A DNA stretch of 64,000 nucleotides from Paracoccaceae bacterium. GTDB taxonomy: Bacteria > Pseudomonadota > Alphaproteobacteria > Rhodobacterales > Rhodobacteraceae. The stretch lies in the NCBI GenBank assembly GCA_020628545.1, contig JAHDEX010000002.1:48171-112170 (forward strand). Direction: 5' to 3'. The position numbers and the translations under genes were made by a program. The notes under the pieces were generated by a model. That model saw only the letters and a program-made list of their open reading frames with translations, was not told where the DNA came from and ran no database searches. This document shows positions 55,415-63,669 of the stretch, piece by piece. The first letter of the stretch is position 1. Every line of letters starts with the position of its first letter.

Positions 55415-56087
55415 TGTGCTCAAGCTATCGGGGATCACAAAGGCCTATAACCAAGGCAAACCCAACGCCGTGACAGTCCTCCAAGGTGTCGACTTGACCG
55501 TGCAGGCGGGTGAAGTCGTGGCGCTCGTTGCGCCTTCAGGCGCCGGGAAATCCACGCTGCTGCATATCGCGGGCCTTCTCGATAGCCCGGACGACGGGGC
55601 AGTCACGATCAACGGCACGGACATGACCAAACGCTCTGACCGCAAGCGCACGGGGGTGCGGCGGCAGGAGGTTGGCTTCATCTACCAATTCCACCACCTG
55701 CTGCCAGAGTTCACGGCGTTGGAAAATATCGTCTTGCCGCAACTTGCCAATGGCACCAGCCAGTCAGATGCAGCCGCCCGCGCCATGGACCTGTTGGCGC
55801 GTGTCGGCGTAGACGCCCGCGCCGACCATCGCCCCGCGGCGCTTTCAGGCGGTGAACAACAGCGGGTGGCGTTTTGTCGGGCGCTCGCGAACAAACCCTC
55901 ACTGCTCCTCGCGGACGAACCCACAGGTAACCTCGACCCGGACACGTCCGACCGCGTTTTTGACGCGCTGATCTCTCTGGTCCGCGACACCGGGCTTGCC
56001 GCTCTCATTGCGACCCACAACCTCGATCTCGCGGCCCGCATGGACCGTATGGTCCGGATGACCGCCGGTCGTCTGCACGAAGCGTAG
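55407..56087 (+). CDS. lolD: Lipoprotein-releasing ABC transporter ATP-binding protein LolD
   Basis: 226 residues. Walker [10 protein letters not shown] (42-50), Q-loop region [20 protein letters not shown] (the [13 protein letters not shown] form marks LolD), signature LSGGEQQRV, Walker [10 protein letters not shown] and [12 protein letters not shown]. The start lies inside the last codons of lolC. Supplies ATP energy for lipoprotein release. Confidence 0.95.
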   Translation: MSDVLKLSGITKAYNQGKPNAVTVLQGVDLTVQAGEVVALVAPSGAGKSTLLHIAGLLDSPDDGAVTINGTDMTKRSDRKRTGVRRQEVGFIYQFHHLLPEFTALENIVLPQLANGTSQSDAAARAMDLLARVGVDARADHRPAALSGGEQQRVAFCRALANKPSLLLADEPTGNLDPDTSDRVFDALISLVRDTGLAALIATHNLDLAARMDRMVRMTAGRLHEA

Positions 56088-56096
56088 GAGCATCCG

Positions 56097-57083
56097 ATGC
56101 GCGTCACCGTCACGGACATCTTTGAGGCCTCAAAGGCAGCACTGCGCGCACATGGCGCGGCAGACCGCCCCGCTCGCGAGGTCGCAAAAGCGACGGCGCG
56201 GGCTGAAGCCTTGGGCAACGTGATCTGCGGCCTCTACTATCTTGAAAGCTACTGCATCCAACTTCAATCAGGCCGGGTCAACGGCACCGTCACGCCGGAA
56301 GTGTCCCGCCCCCGTCCGGCCTCCGTGATGGCCAATGCCCGCTACGGTTTTGCCCAACCTGCCTTTGCCGCCGGACTGCCGGTCGCGGTGGAAGCTGCGC
56401 GTGAAAACGGGGTTGCCACGCTCAGCGTCGCGCACGCCCACACCTGCACCTCGCTCGGCTATTTCACCGAACAGATCGCCGCGGCCGGGCTAATCGGCAT
56501 CGGCTTTACAAATGCATCACCCGTCGTGGCTCCTCCAGGCGGCAACAAGGCGGTGATCGGCACCAACCCAATTGCCATGTCCGTCCCGGGCGACGGCAAA
56601 ATGGCCATGCACTTCGACTTTTCCACCTCTGCCGTGGCCCTCGGAAAGATCACGATGGCCAAAGCAGCGGGAGAGCCTATTCCGCTGGGTTGGGCCGTTG
56701 ACGCAAACGGCCAGCCAACAACCGATCCAGAGGCCGCTCTCAATGGCGCATTGGTCAGCGCAGGCGGCTACAAAGGCTGGGGCTTTGGCCTGATGGCGGA
56801 GTTGCTAGCGGCGGGGATCACGGGATCGGTGAATTCCCTCGACGTGACGGGTCTGAAGCTTGCCGATGGCAAACCGCACGACCTGGGTCAGTTCTATCTG
56901 CTCCTTGATCCCACAATTCATGGCGACCACTTCGCAGATCGCTTTGCGCGCCTTACCGACGCAATTGCGGCGCAGGAAGGCGGGCGTCTGCCCGGCGCTG
57001 ACCGGACGGAAATGACTGAGGTCGACGTGCCCGATGCCCTTTGGCAGCGCGTGCAGGAACTAGCAGAAGGCGGGTCAGCTTAG
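56097..57083 (+). CDS. Malate/L-lactate dehydrogenase (Ldh) family oxidoreductase
   Basis: 328 residues, AGGAG upstream. MDH/LDH2-type fold rather than the classical Rossmann LDH: VANARYGFAQPAFAAGLPVAVEAARENGVATLSV, NASPVVAPPGGNKAVIGTNPIAMSVPG (read in parts) and DFSTSAVALGKI are family hallmarks. Members reduce 2-oxo acids or cyclic imines (Delta1-piperideine/pyrroline-2-carboxylate) with NAD(P)H; the exact substrate is unclear. It shares its strand with lolD but is functionally unrelated. Confidence 0.85.
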   Translation: MRVTVTDIFEASKAALRAHGAADRPAREVAKATARAEALGNVICGLYYLESYCIQLQSGRVNGTVTPEVSRPRPASVMANARYGFAQPAFAAGLPVAVEAARENGVATLSVAHAHTCTSLGYFTEQIAAAGLIGIGFTNASPVVAPPGGNKAVIGTNPIAMSVPGDGKMAMHFDFSTSAVALGKITMAKAAGEPIPLGWAVDANGQPTTDPEAALNGALVSAGGYKGWGFGLMAELLAAGITGSVNSLDVTGLKLADGKPHDLGQFYLLLDPTIHGDHFADRFARLTDAIAAQEGGRLPGADRTEMTEVDVPDALWQRVQELAEGGSA

Positions 57084-57514
57084 GCCTTTTGGGTCAGAAA
57101 GACCCCCACCGCCATCAAGGCAATCCCGCCCGCGCGCGTGGCGGACAGCGGCGACGTAACCGCGCCAAATAATCCAAAGTGATCAATTGCAGCGGCGGCG
57201 ATCATCTGGCCGATCAACACAAAGAACACCGCATTGCCGACCCCGATGATGGGCGCGATCCACGTGATCGTCAGCACATAGAAGGCGATCAGCACACCGG
57301 CCAGAAACAGATGCTTCGGGGCGCCGGGGATTTTCGCAAAAGCCGCCGGGTTGGTCACCAGCGCCACCACAAGCGCCGAAAGCAGCGCGACCACAAAAAG
57401 CACCGAGGCGGCGACCGCAGGTGCGCCAATTGTGCGGCCCAAGGCGGCATTCAGCGCAGCCAAGACAGGGATGCCAATCCCCGCTGCGAGCATGATGGCA
57501 CTGTGATAGGTCAT
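57080..57514 (-). CDS. DMT family transporter, YdcZ (DUF606) type
   Basis: 144 residues, five hydrophobic helices, a half-size DMT protein. AAGIGIPVLAALNAALGRTIGAP and VLIGQMIAAAAIDHFGLFG match the DUF606/YdcZ pattern. Probably functions as a dimer for export of a small metabolite. Its 3' end overlaps the dehydrogenase gene by 4 bases, convergently. Confidence 0.87.
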   Translation of the reverse strand: MTYHSAIMLAAGIGIPVLAALNAALGRTIGAPAVAASVLFVVALLSALVVALVTNPAAFAKIPGAPKHLFLAGVLIAFYVLTITWIAPIIGVGNAVFFVLIGQMIAAAAIDHFGLFGAVTSPLSATRAGGIALMAVGVFLTQKA

Positions 57515-57631
57515 GACCCCTCCCGTTTCGGATTAGCGTGACCTCGCGTAGCGCCTTGGTCAATCCACCTGATCCATATCAAGTCGCGCCGCACATCACG
57601 AAGCTATGATTGGGCAAGCAGGAGGCAGATA

Positions 57632-58027
57632 ATGAAACACATCACATCACTTTTCCTTGTCCTCACAGCGGCCTGTGTGGCTGAGCCCGAAATCCCGAAC
57701 GGCAAGGCCGCATTCGCGCAAGACTGCGCGTCCTGCCACGGCGCAGACGCCAAAGGGGCCGGGCCGGTCGCGCAATCGCTCGGCGTTCTGGCCCCTGATC
57801 TGACACACCTTTCCGCGCAAAACGGCGGTGTTTTCCCCCGCGAACAGGTCATGGCGATCATTGATGGCCTGAACCGTGACCCGCACTTTTCCACCGCGAT
57901 GCCAGAGTTTGGCGCGGGCGATCTGGGTGAGGCCGTGATCGTCGAGACCGCACCCGGCGTCGGGACGCCAACGCCCGTCGGCCTCATTGCGCTCGCGGAC
58001 TATCTGGAAAGCATTCAATCGCCGTAA
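57632..58027 (+). CDS. Lipoprotein-anchored class I cytochrome c
   Basis: 131 residues, GGAGG upstream. The signal peptide ends LTAAC, giving a plausible lipid-anchor Cys15. One haem motif CASCH (Cys32, Cys35, His36) and a later methionine in STAMPEFG as the likely sixth ligand. Small periplasmic electron carrier attached to a membrane; no partner oxidase is adjacent. Confidence 0.85.
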   Translation: MKHITSLFLVLTAACVAEPEIPNGKAAFAQDCASCHGADAKGAGPVAQSLGVLAPDLTHLSAQNGGVFPREQVMAIIDGLNRDPHFSTAMPEFGAGDLGEAVIVETAPGVGTPTPVGLIALADYLESIQSP

Positions 58028-58108
58028 CAGCCCCCTCGCGCCATCGTGACGTGAAACTTATCGCGGGATCGCTACGTTGCTGCATCAAGGAAACAGGAGA
58101 CCCTCCCC

Positions 58109-58750
58109 ATGATCCGTCGCACCGCACTTACACTCGCAACTGCCCTTCTTGCCACCACAGCCACCGCTGGTCCCGTCAGCTTTGCGTCTGGCTGGCAAGA
58201 ACAAAAACTCTCGCTCTTTTCCAACAACCGCTACAGTTTTGGCAATCAGCTGAACATGGTTTCAGACGGGGGCGTCTCAATCGCCTACACTCGTTTGGGT
58301 CAGGACAAATGGGATGCGACGCGGGCAAGTTGGGCCTGGACCGTCGAGGAATCCGTCCCGGCCACGAACTTGCGTCAGAAAGGCGGGGATGACCGCAACC
58401 TGTCGCTTTACTTTGTATTCCTGCCTGAGAACGTCGCCGCAGCCTCGCAAGGCGCTGGCATACGGTCCCTCCTGAACAATGATGAGGTGCGCGTGCTGCT
58501 GTACACGTGGGGCGGCAACCACGGGCGCGGCGAACAGTTTCTGTCGCCTTACCTCAACGGCCTCGGCATGAACGTGGCCTTGCGCCCGGCGGGAACCGGG
58601 TCATTTTCCGAGAACGTGAACCTCGCCGCTGACTATTCCCGCGCTTTTGGCGGGGAACCGGGGGCTTTGGTGGGGATCGCCGTATCGGGCGACAGCGACG
58701 ACACCGACAGCATGATCAAAGCCGCGATTGGAAATCTGACGCTGGGGTAG
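58109..58750 (+). CDS. DUF3047-like exported protein
   Basis: 213 residues, GGAGA upstream. Signal peptide 1-20 (cleavage after ATA). The mature part (GWQEQKLSLFSNNRYSF, ASWAWTVEESVPATNLRQKGGDDRNLSLYFVFLP, then LNNDEVRVLLYTWGGNHGRGEQFLSPYL) fits my recollection of DUF3047, a beta-rich periplasmic family of unknown function. Monocistronic. Confidence 0.72.
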   Translation: MIRRTALTLATALLATTATAGPVSFASGWQEQKLSLFSNNRYSFGNQLNMVSDGGVSIAYTRLGQDKWDATRASWAWTVEESVPATNLRQKGGDDRNLSLYFVFLPENVAAASQGAGIRSLLNNDEVRVLLYTWGGNHGRGEQFLSPYLNGLGMNVALRPAGTGSFSENVNLAADYSRAFGGEPGALVGIAVSGDSDDTDSMIKAAIGNLTLG

Positions 58751-58759
58751 GGCGCGCGA

Positions 58760-59653
58760 TTAGTCCGCGTCGGTTGTGACAAGAAACCCACCGGTCTCAA
58801 TGAAATCATCGGCGGGACTGACGGCGTTGTCGTAGTCGTGGATGATGCGGACGATGCCGCCCGCTTCAACGGCGTTCTCGTTACCAAAGGCGACCGACCA
58901 ACTGCCTGTTTGCGGACCGTTTTCCGGCACATAGGTCGGGAGGTCGTCAATGCCGCCACCCGCTGTTGTCCCGCCGTTGCCGACGCTGACGCCGTCTGCG
59001 ATGGCATGGGCGTTGAGCGCAACACTGCTGAGCGTTCCAACACTGGAGTTGTCGCTGGTCAGAAATCTCCGGCGCCGGTCGATGAAGCCAGAGACGCTGC
59101 CATTGGCAAAATCAGCCGTGATTTCAACGTCTCCGGTAATCCGACTTTCAGTGAAGAAGGGGCTGCCCGCATCGCCATCGCGTGAGAGGAACCCAACGTA
59201 GCCCCCAGTAAAGGTGGCGGACCCGGTGTCTGGGAACGTGCCGCCACGGCTGTCAACGCGTGCGCCGGGGGCGAGGTTTGCATCCGCATCGTCTGTGATC
59301 GCAAACACGGCAACCGAAACGCCGGCCTCGTCACGGCGGAAGCCATAGAGTGTTTGACTGTTATCCACGATACGGTCGAACTGTTTGACCGCAGTGAGGG
59401 GGCTTTCGCTGAGCGCAATTGTTTGCGGGTCCCCATCGGCATCCGTAAAGGTCAGCGTTTGATCAGCGGCGTCGGGATCGGCTGGAATGGTGAATGGCGT
59501 GCCAAGAGAGCGGGTCAGGCCGTTGAAGTCGGTAGGGCCGGTATTTCCACCCGGTTGCTGCCCGCCGCCACCCGTGCCGCCGCCAGTGCTCCCACCGCCA
59601 CAGGCCGCGAGGAGGAAGAGGGTGGGAAGTGCCAAAACAACGTACCGCGCCAT
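58760..59653 (-). CDS. Gly-rich-tethered lipoprotein, TbpB-like beta-barrel
   Basis: 297 residues. Lipobox LLAAC (Cys18) followed by a flexible Gly/Ser/Thr anchor (about 19-40), as in surface lipoproteins. The body is beta-rich with FTGGYVGFLSRDGDAG, ADFANGSVSGFIDRR and a C-terminal WSVAFGNENAVEAGG, reminiscent of the GxFxG.x.A.E.GG element of transferrin-binding-protein-like barrels. Ligand unknown. Convergent with the DUF3047-like gene, 9 bp apart. The 247-bp gap behind its start (59654-59900) is GC-rich with no gene I can support. Confidence 0.7.
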   Translation of the reverse strand: MARYVVLALPTLFLLAACGGGSTGGGTGGGGQQPGGNTGPTDFNGLTRSLGTPFTIPADPDAADQTLTFTDADGDPQTIALSESPLTAVKQFDRIVDNSQTLYGFRRDEAGVSVAVFAITDDADANLAPGARVDSRGGTFPDTGSATFTGGYVGFLSRDGDAGSPFFTESRITGDVEITADFANGSVSGFIDRRRRFLTSDNSSVGTLSSVALNAHAIADGVSVGNGGTTAGGGIDDLPTYVPENGPQTGSWSVAFGNENAVEAGGIVRIIHDYDNAVSPADDFIETGGFLVTTDAD

Positions 59654-59854
59654 GGTGATGCTCCAAATCTGGGGAAAACAGTTTGGAAAAGGCTAACGGC
59701 TGAGCGGCCTTCGTCGGGCGTGTCGTATTCCGTGCGATGCGGTGCCCGCCAAGACAATCCGTCGGTGAGGTTCACTTCGACTCCCGCAACGTCGGGGTAA
59801 ACCCCTGCCTACATTTGATCCACACCTGGCCCGGAACAAGCGTAGCGCCGGGCA

Positions 59855-59884
59855 ATCGCCGGTTCGGCCCGGTGGGCCGGCGAT
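59855..59884 (-). terminator. Hairpin downstream of the 59.9-60.6 kb ORFan
   Basis: ATCGCCGG (59855-59862) pairs perfectly with CCGGCGAT (59877-59884) around a 14-nt loop, 17 bp after the stop of the minus-strand gene. No T-run, so termination is uncertain. Confidence 0.45.
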
Positions 59885-59900
59885 CACGTCCCCGCGAAGG

Positions 59901-60587
59901 TCAGGACTTTTTCTTTGGGCCTTCCAACTGCTTTGGCGCGTCGTCTGCTTCAATCGCGACATTCCCTGAAACTCTACGCTCGGTAGTAGTTCTGATGTCC
60001 TTTATGGCTTCGGACAGTGGTTTTGCATCCTCTCCAAATCGTCTCAGTAGTCCTGATATTTGCACTGTTGCAGCTACAAAGGACGCGAAACCGACGGTCT
60101 CTTTGTGCAGCTCATTTTCAATCTTCTGGAGCCAATAGTTAATGTTTCTTCGATGTGCATCGGACAAGAAAGTCGCCGAGAATGTCAAGGATCGTGCATT
60201 GCCAACGGTCTCTAGCAATGCATCTTTCTCGCTAGATTCGAGGTTTACCACATCGAATTCCGCAACATCATCGGTGTCGATGAAATGATCTTCGAATTCT
60301 AGACTCAATACCATCTCGAGCGACTCTTCGGCAATTCGTCGGAGGATAACAGTAGTATTGTCCATCGCTAAACTCAGTAGTTCAACAAGGGCGTCTTTGA
60401 CCTCTCGATCAGCGATCCTTTTTGCCGAGATCAAGCACCTGCGGTGAATTGCGAAAAGCCTAGCATAGAGCGGGTGACCTTTTGAGCGCAGTTCGCCAAT
60501 TTGCGCCTGCGCCGAACCGGCAGCGGTCATAAGTTCTGGAAGAAGCACCTTAAGTGCCCCTTCCGGTGTCCTGGGTAGTTCATTCAA
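59901..60587 (-). CDS. Hypothetical cytoplasmic helical protein (ORFan candidate)
   Basis: 228 residues, no signal peptide or membrane segment. Almost wholly helical by composition, with charged heptads (VNLESSEKDALLETVGNARSL, NINYWLQKIENELHKE) and a lysine-rich end (QLEGPKKKS). No family recognised. Codon use and base composition are clearly AT-richer than parE and the lipoprotein gene on either side, and the ribosome-binding site is weak. Probably recently acquired or lineage-specific. Confidence 0.65.
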   Translation of the reverse strand: MNELPRTPEGALKVLLPELMTAAGSAQAQIGELRSKGHPLYARLFAIHRRCLISAKRIADREVKDALVELLSLAMDNTTVILRRIAEESLEMVLSLEFEDHFIDTDDVAEFDVVNLESSEKDALLETVGNARSLTFSATFLSDAHRRNINYWLQKIENELHKETVGFASFVAATVQISGLLRRFGEDAKPLSEAIKDIRTTTERRVSGNVAIEADDAPKQLEGPKKKS

Positions 60588-60613
60588 CTTATCAAATCTT
60601 TCAAGAATTCACC

Positions 60614-62578
60614 TCAAACATCCAACTCCTCCACAAACCGCGCGTTCTCCTGAATATACTGGAACCGCAACTCCGGCTTCTTGCCCATCAGCCGCTCCAC
60701 CAGATCGCCCGTTTCCCCCGGCATCTCGTCGTCCACCGAGACACGGATCAGCTTGCGGGTGGCGGGGTTCATCGTGGTGTCTTTGAGATCTTTCGCGTCC
60801 ATCTCGCCCAGACCCTTGAAGCGCTGCACGTCGATTTTGCCTTTGCCGCCGAGGCCCTTGGCCAGCATATCTTCCTTCTCGCGGTCATCCGCCACATAGA
60901 CCCGCTTCGCCCCTTGGGTCAGCCGGTACAAAGGCGGGCAGGCGAGGTAGAGGTGCCCCTGATCGATCATTGGGCGCATCTGGGTGAAGAAGAACGTCAT
61001 CAGCAGCGCCGCAATATGCGCCCCGTCCACGTCCGCGTCGGTCATGATGATGATCTTGTCGTAGCGCAGGTCGTCCACCACAAACCGGGTCCCCAACTGC
61101 ACACCCAAAGCCTGTGTCAGATCATTGATCTCGGCGTTTGAGCCAAGCTTGTTCGACGCTGCCCCCAATACGTTCAGGATCTTCCCGCGCAACGGCAACA
61201 GCGCCTGTGTCTTCCGGTCCCGCGCCATTTTGGCAGAACCACCCGCCGAGTCCCCCTCGACGATGAACAACTCCGTCCCGTCGCGGTTCGTGGCCGAACA
61301 ATCGACCAGTTTGCCGGGCAGGCGCAGCTTCTTTGTCGCTGACTTGCGGGCGGTTTCCTTCTCTTGCTTGCGGCGCAAGCGTTCCTCGGCCCGCAGGACC
61401 AGGAAATCGAGGATCGCACCGGCGGATTTCGTATCCGCCGCCAGCCAGTTGTCGAAGTGGTCGCGCACAGCGCCTTCGGTCATCTTCTGCGCGGCTTCGG
61501 TCGACAGTCGGTCTTTCGTCTGCCCCACAAAGGCCGGTTCGCGGATGAAGCAGGACACCAGCGCGCAGCCGCCTGATGTCAGATCATCGCGCGTGATCTG
61601 CGCGGCTTTCTTGTTGCCCGACAACTCCCCATAGGCCTTCACACCCTTCAGGATCGCGGCCCAGAAGCCTTGCACATGCGTGCCGCCTTCGGGCGTCGGT
61701 ACGGTATTACAGTAGGACTGGATGAACCCGTCGCGTACGGGCGACCAGTTGATTGCCCATTCGACTTTTCCGGGTTCGCCGAACTTTTCTTGAAAGTCGA
61801 CGGTCCCGGAGAAGGGACGGTCCGCGTAGACCGTCGAACTGCCCATCGTCTCGTTCAGGTAATCGGCGAGGCCACCGGGGAAGTGGAAAGTCGCCTCGGT
61901 CGGTGTTTCGCCATCGTTGATCTCTGACTTCCAGCGGATTTCGACGCCCGAGAAGAGGTAGGCTTTCGACCGGATCGATTTGAACAACCGCGCCGGTTTG
62001 AAGCGGTGATGGCCGAAGATTTCTTCATCCGCGTGAAAGGTGACAGTCGTGCCGCGTCGGTTTGGAGCTGCGCCGACTTTTTGCACCGGGCCGAGCGGGA
62101 TGCCGCGTGAGAAGCGCTGTTCGACCAGTTCCTTGTTCCGTGCGACCTGCACAACCATCGAGTCCGAGAGGGCGTTCACGACAGATGCACCGACCCCGTG
62201 CAAACCGCCCGAGGTTTGATAGGCTTTGCCCGAGAACTTCCCGCCCGCGTGCAGCGTACAAAGGATTACCTCAAGCGCGGATTTGTCGGGGAATTTCGGG
62301 TGCGGATCGGTCGGAATACCCCGGCCATTGTCGCGGATCGTGATGGCGTAGTCGGCGTGCAATTCCACTTCGATCCGGTTGGCAAAGCCTGCAACCGCCT
62401 CGTCCATGGAGTTGTCGAGAACTTCGGCCACCAAATGGTGCAGCGCACGCTCATCCGTGCCGCCGATATACATGCCCGGGCGCTTGCGGACAGGCTCCAG
62501 CCCTTCCAGCACTTCAATGCTATCTGCGTTGTAATCGTCAGGTGCTTGCACCGCCCCGGAAAGGAGATCGTCTGCCAT
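60614..62578 (-). CDS. parE: DNA topoisomerase IV subunit B
   Basis: 654 residues from the ATG at 62578 (start MADDLLSG, GGGCGG upstream); an in-frame extension of 48 codons overlaps the divergent oxygenase gene and is unlikely. GHKL ATPase motifs VRKRPGMYIGG, EVLDNSMDEAVAGFA and DNGRGIPTDPHPKF; transducer domain; TOPRIM with IVEGDSAGGSAKMARD and DADVDGAHIAALL. The shorter length and C-terminus (MGKKPELRFQYIQENARFVEELDV, in parts) fit ParE. With ParC it unlinks replicated chromosomes. Confidence 0.95.
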   Translation of the reverse strand: MADDLLSGAVQAPDDYNADSIEVLEGLEPVRKRPGMYIGGTDERALHHLVAEVLDNSMDEAVAGFANRIEVELHADYAITIRDNGRGIPTDPHPKFPDKSALEVILCTLHAGGKFSGKAYQTSGGLHGVGASVVNALSDSMVVQVARNKELVEQRFSRGIPLGPVQKVGAAPNRRGTTVTFHADEEIFGHHRFKPARLFKSIRSKAYLFSGVEIRWKSEINDGETPTEATFHFPGGLADYLNETMGSSTVYADRPFSGTVDFQEKFGEPGKVEWAINWSPVRDGFIQSYCNTVPTPEGGTHVQGFWAAILKGVKAYGELSGNKKAAQITRDDLTSGGCALVSCFIREPAFVGQTKDRLSTEAAQKMTEGAVRDHFDNWLAADTKSAGAILDFLVLRAEERLRRKQEKETARKSATKKLRLPGKLVDCSATNRDGTELFIVEGDSAGGSAKMARDRKTQALLPLRGKILNVLGAASNKLGSNAEINDLTQALGVQLGTRFVVDDLRYDKIIIMTDADVDGAHIAALLMTFFFTQMRPMIDQGHLYLACPPLYRLTQGAKRVYVADDREKEDMLAKGLGGKGKIDVQRFKGLGEMDAKDLKDTTMNPATRKLIRVSVDDEMPGETGDLVERLMGKKPELRFQYIQENARFVEELDV

Positions 62579-62721
62579 ACTGCCGCCCATTCTTTGTTTG
62601 CAGAGCATTATGGCCGTCCGTGCAGGGAAGGGCAATCGGATCATGGCTGGAAGGGCAGTGTTTATTGACTGTCCGCGTGATGGGGTCGAGTATACGCGGC
62701 GGGATATCTGGGGGTGCGACA

Positions 62722-63669
62722 ATGGGTCTTGAGACGTTCAACCTCGCCGCGTTTGAGGCGGCGACCGGTGCGGCGCGGGCTGCGATGGCCGCTGACCTTG
62801 ATCGCCAATGTCGCGAGACGGGGTTTCTCGTGATCAGTGACCACGGTGTCGATCCAGAGGTCATTGCCGCGCAATGGGATGCGGTGAACCGGTTCTTTGC
62901 CCAGGATGCGGTTGCAAAACAGGCGGCAGCCCCGCTGGCCCCCGGTGCGCCATACGGGTATCTTGGCCCCGATCAGGAGGCTTTGGCGCGTAGCCGGGGC
63001 GAGGAGACACCGCCGGACCTGAAAGAAAGCTTTAGTGGACGTCCGGTCCAGCCGGTGCCGGAGGGATTGGATGACGCGGCCGCCGCGTTCATGTCCGCTG
63101 AGACTCCTTGGCCCGATGTGCTGGGGTTTGAGGCGGCCTGGCGTGCGTACTATGCCGCACTGGAAGACCTGGCCGCGCGGATCATGGTTGCTTTTGCCGA
63201 AGCCCTGTCGCTGCCATCCGCCTTTTTCGCGCCGCATCACCAAAACCCGATCTCTGCCTTGCGGGCATTGCACTACCCGGCGACCGGCAAGGTGGCCGAG
63301 GACAATCAACAGCGGGCAGGGGCCCACACCGACTATGGCACGCTGACTATCCTGCTCCCCCAAACCGGCGCGCCGGGGTTGCAGATCAAACGCGGCGACG
63401 ATTGGATCGACGTGACAGCGCCTGCAGGCACTTTCGTCATCAACATCGGTGATCTGATGGAACGCTGGACCGCAGATCGCTGGGTCAGTACGTTGCACCG
63501 GGTCGTGGCACGTCCCAACCAACCCGCCCGCAAATCGCTGGCGTTTTTCCTACAACCGGACTGGTCCGTCGAAATTGCGCCTTTGGATGGGTCAGACACT
63601 TACAAACCGATCGCAAGCGGCCCATATCTGATGCAGAAATTCCATGCCGCGACGGGAGATGACGCATGA
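62722..63669 (+). CDS. 2-oxoglutarate/Fe(II)-dependent dioxygenase, isopenicillin-N-synthase-like
   Basis: 315 residues from the ATG at 62722 behind GGGGGTG. DIOX_N region FLVISDHGVDPEVIAAQWD, then the jelly-roll with iron ligands His202 and Asp204 (AHTDYGTLTIL) and His259 (STLHRVV); Arg270 in ARKSLAFFLQPD would bind 2-oxoglutarate. All catalytic residues present. Bacterial members hydroxylate or desaturate small molecules, or form ethylene; the substrate is unknown. Overlaps the next gene by 4 bases (ATGA). Confidence 0.88.
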   Translation: MGLETFNLAAFEAATGAARAAMAADLDRQCRETGFLVISDHGVDPEVIAAQWDAVNRFFAQDAVAKQAAAPLAPGAPYGYLGPDQEALARSRGEETPPDLKESFSGRPVQPVPEGLDDAAAAFMSAETPWPDVLGFEAAWRAYYAALEDLAARIMVAFAEALSLPSAFFAPHHQNPISALRALHYPATGKVAEDNQQRAGAHTDYGTLTILLPQTGAPGLQIKRGDDWIDVTAPAGTFVINIGDLMERWTADRWVSTLHRVVARPNQPARKSLAFFLQPDWSVEIAPLDGSDTYKPIASGPYLMQKFHAATGDDA

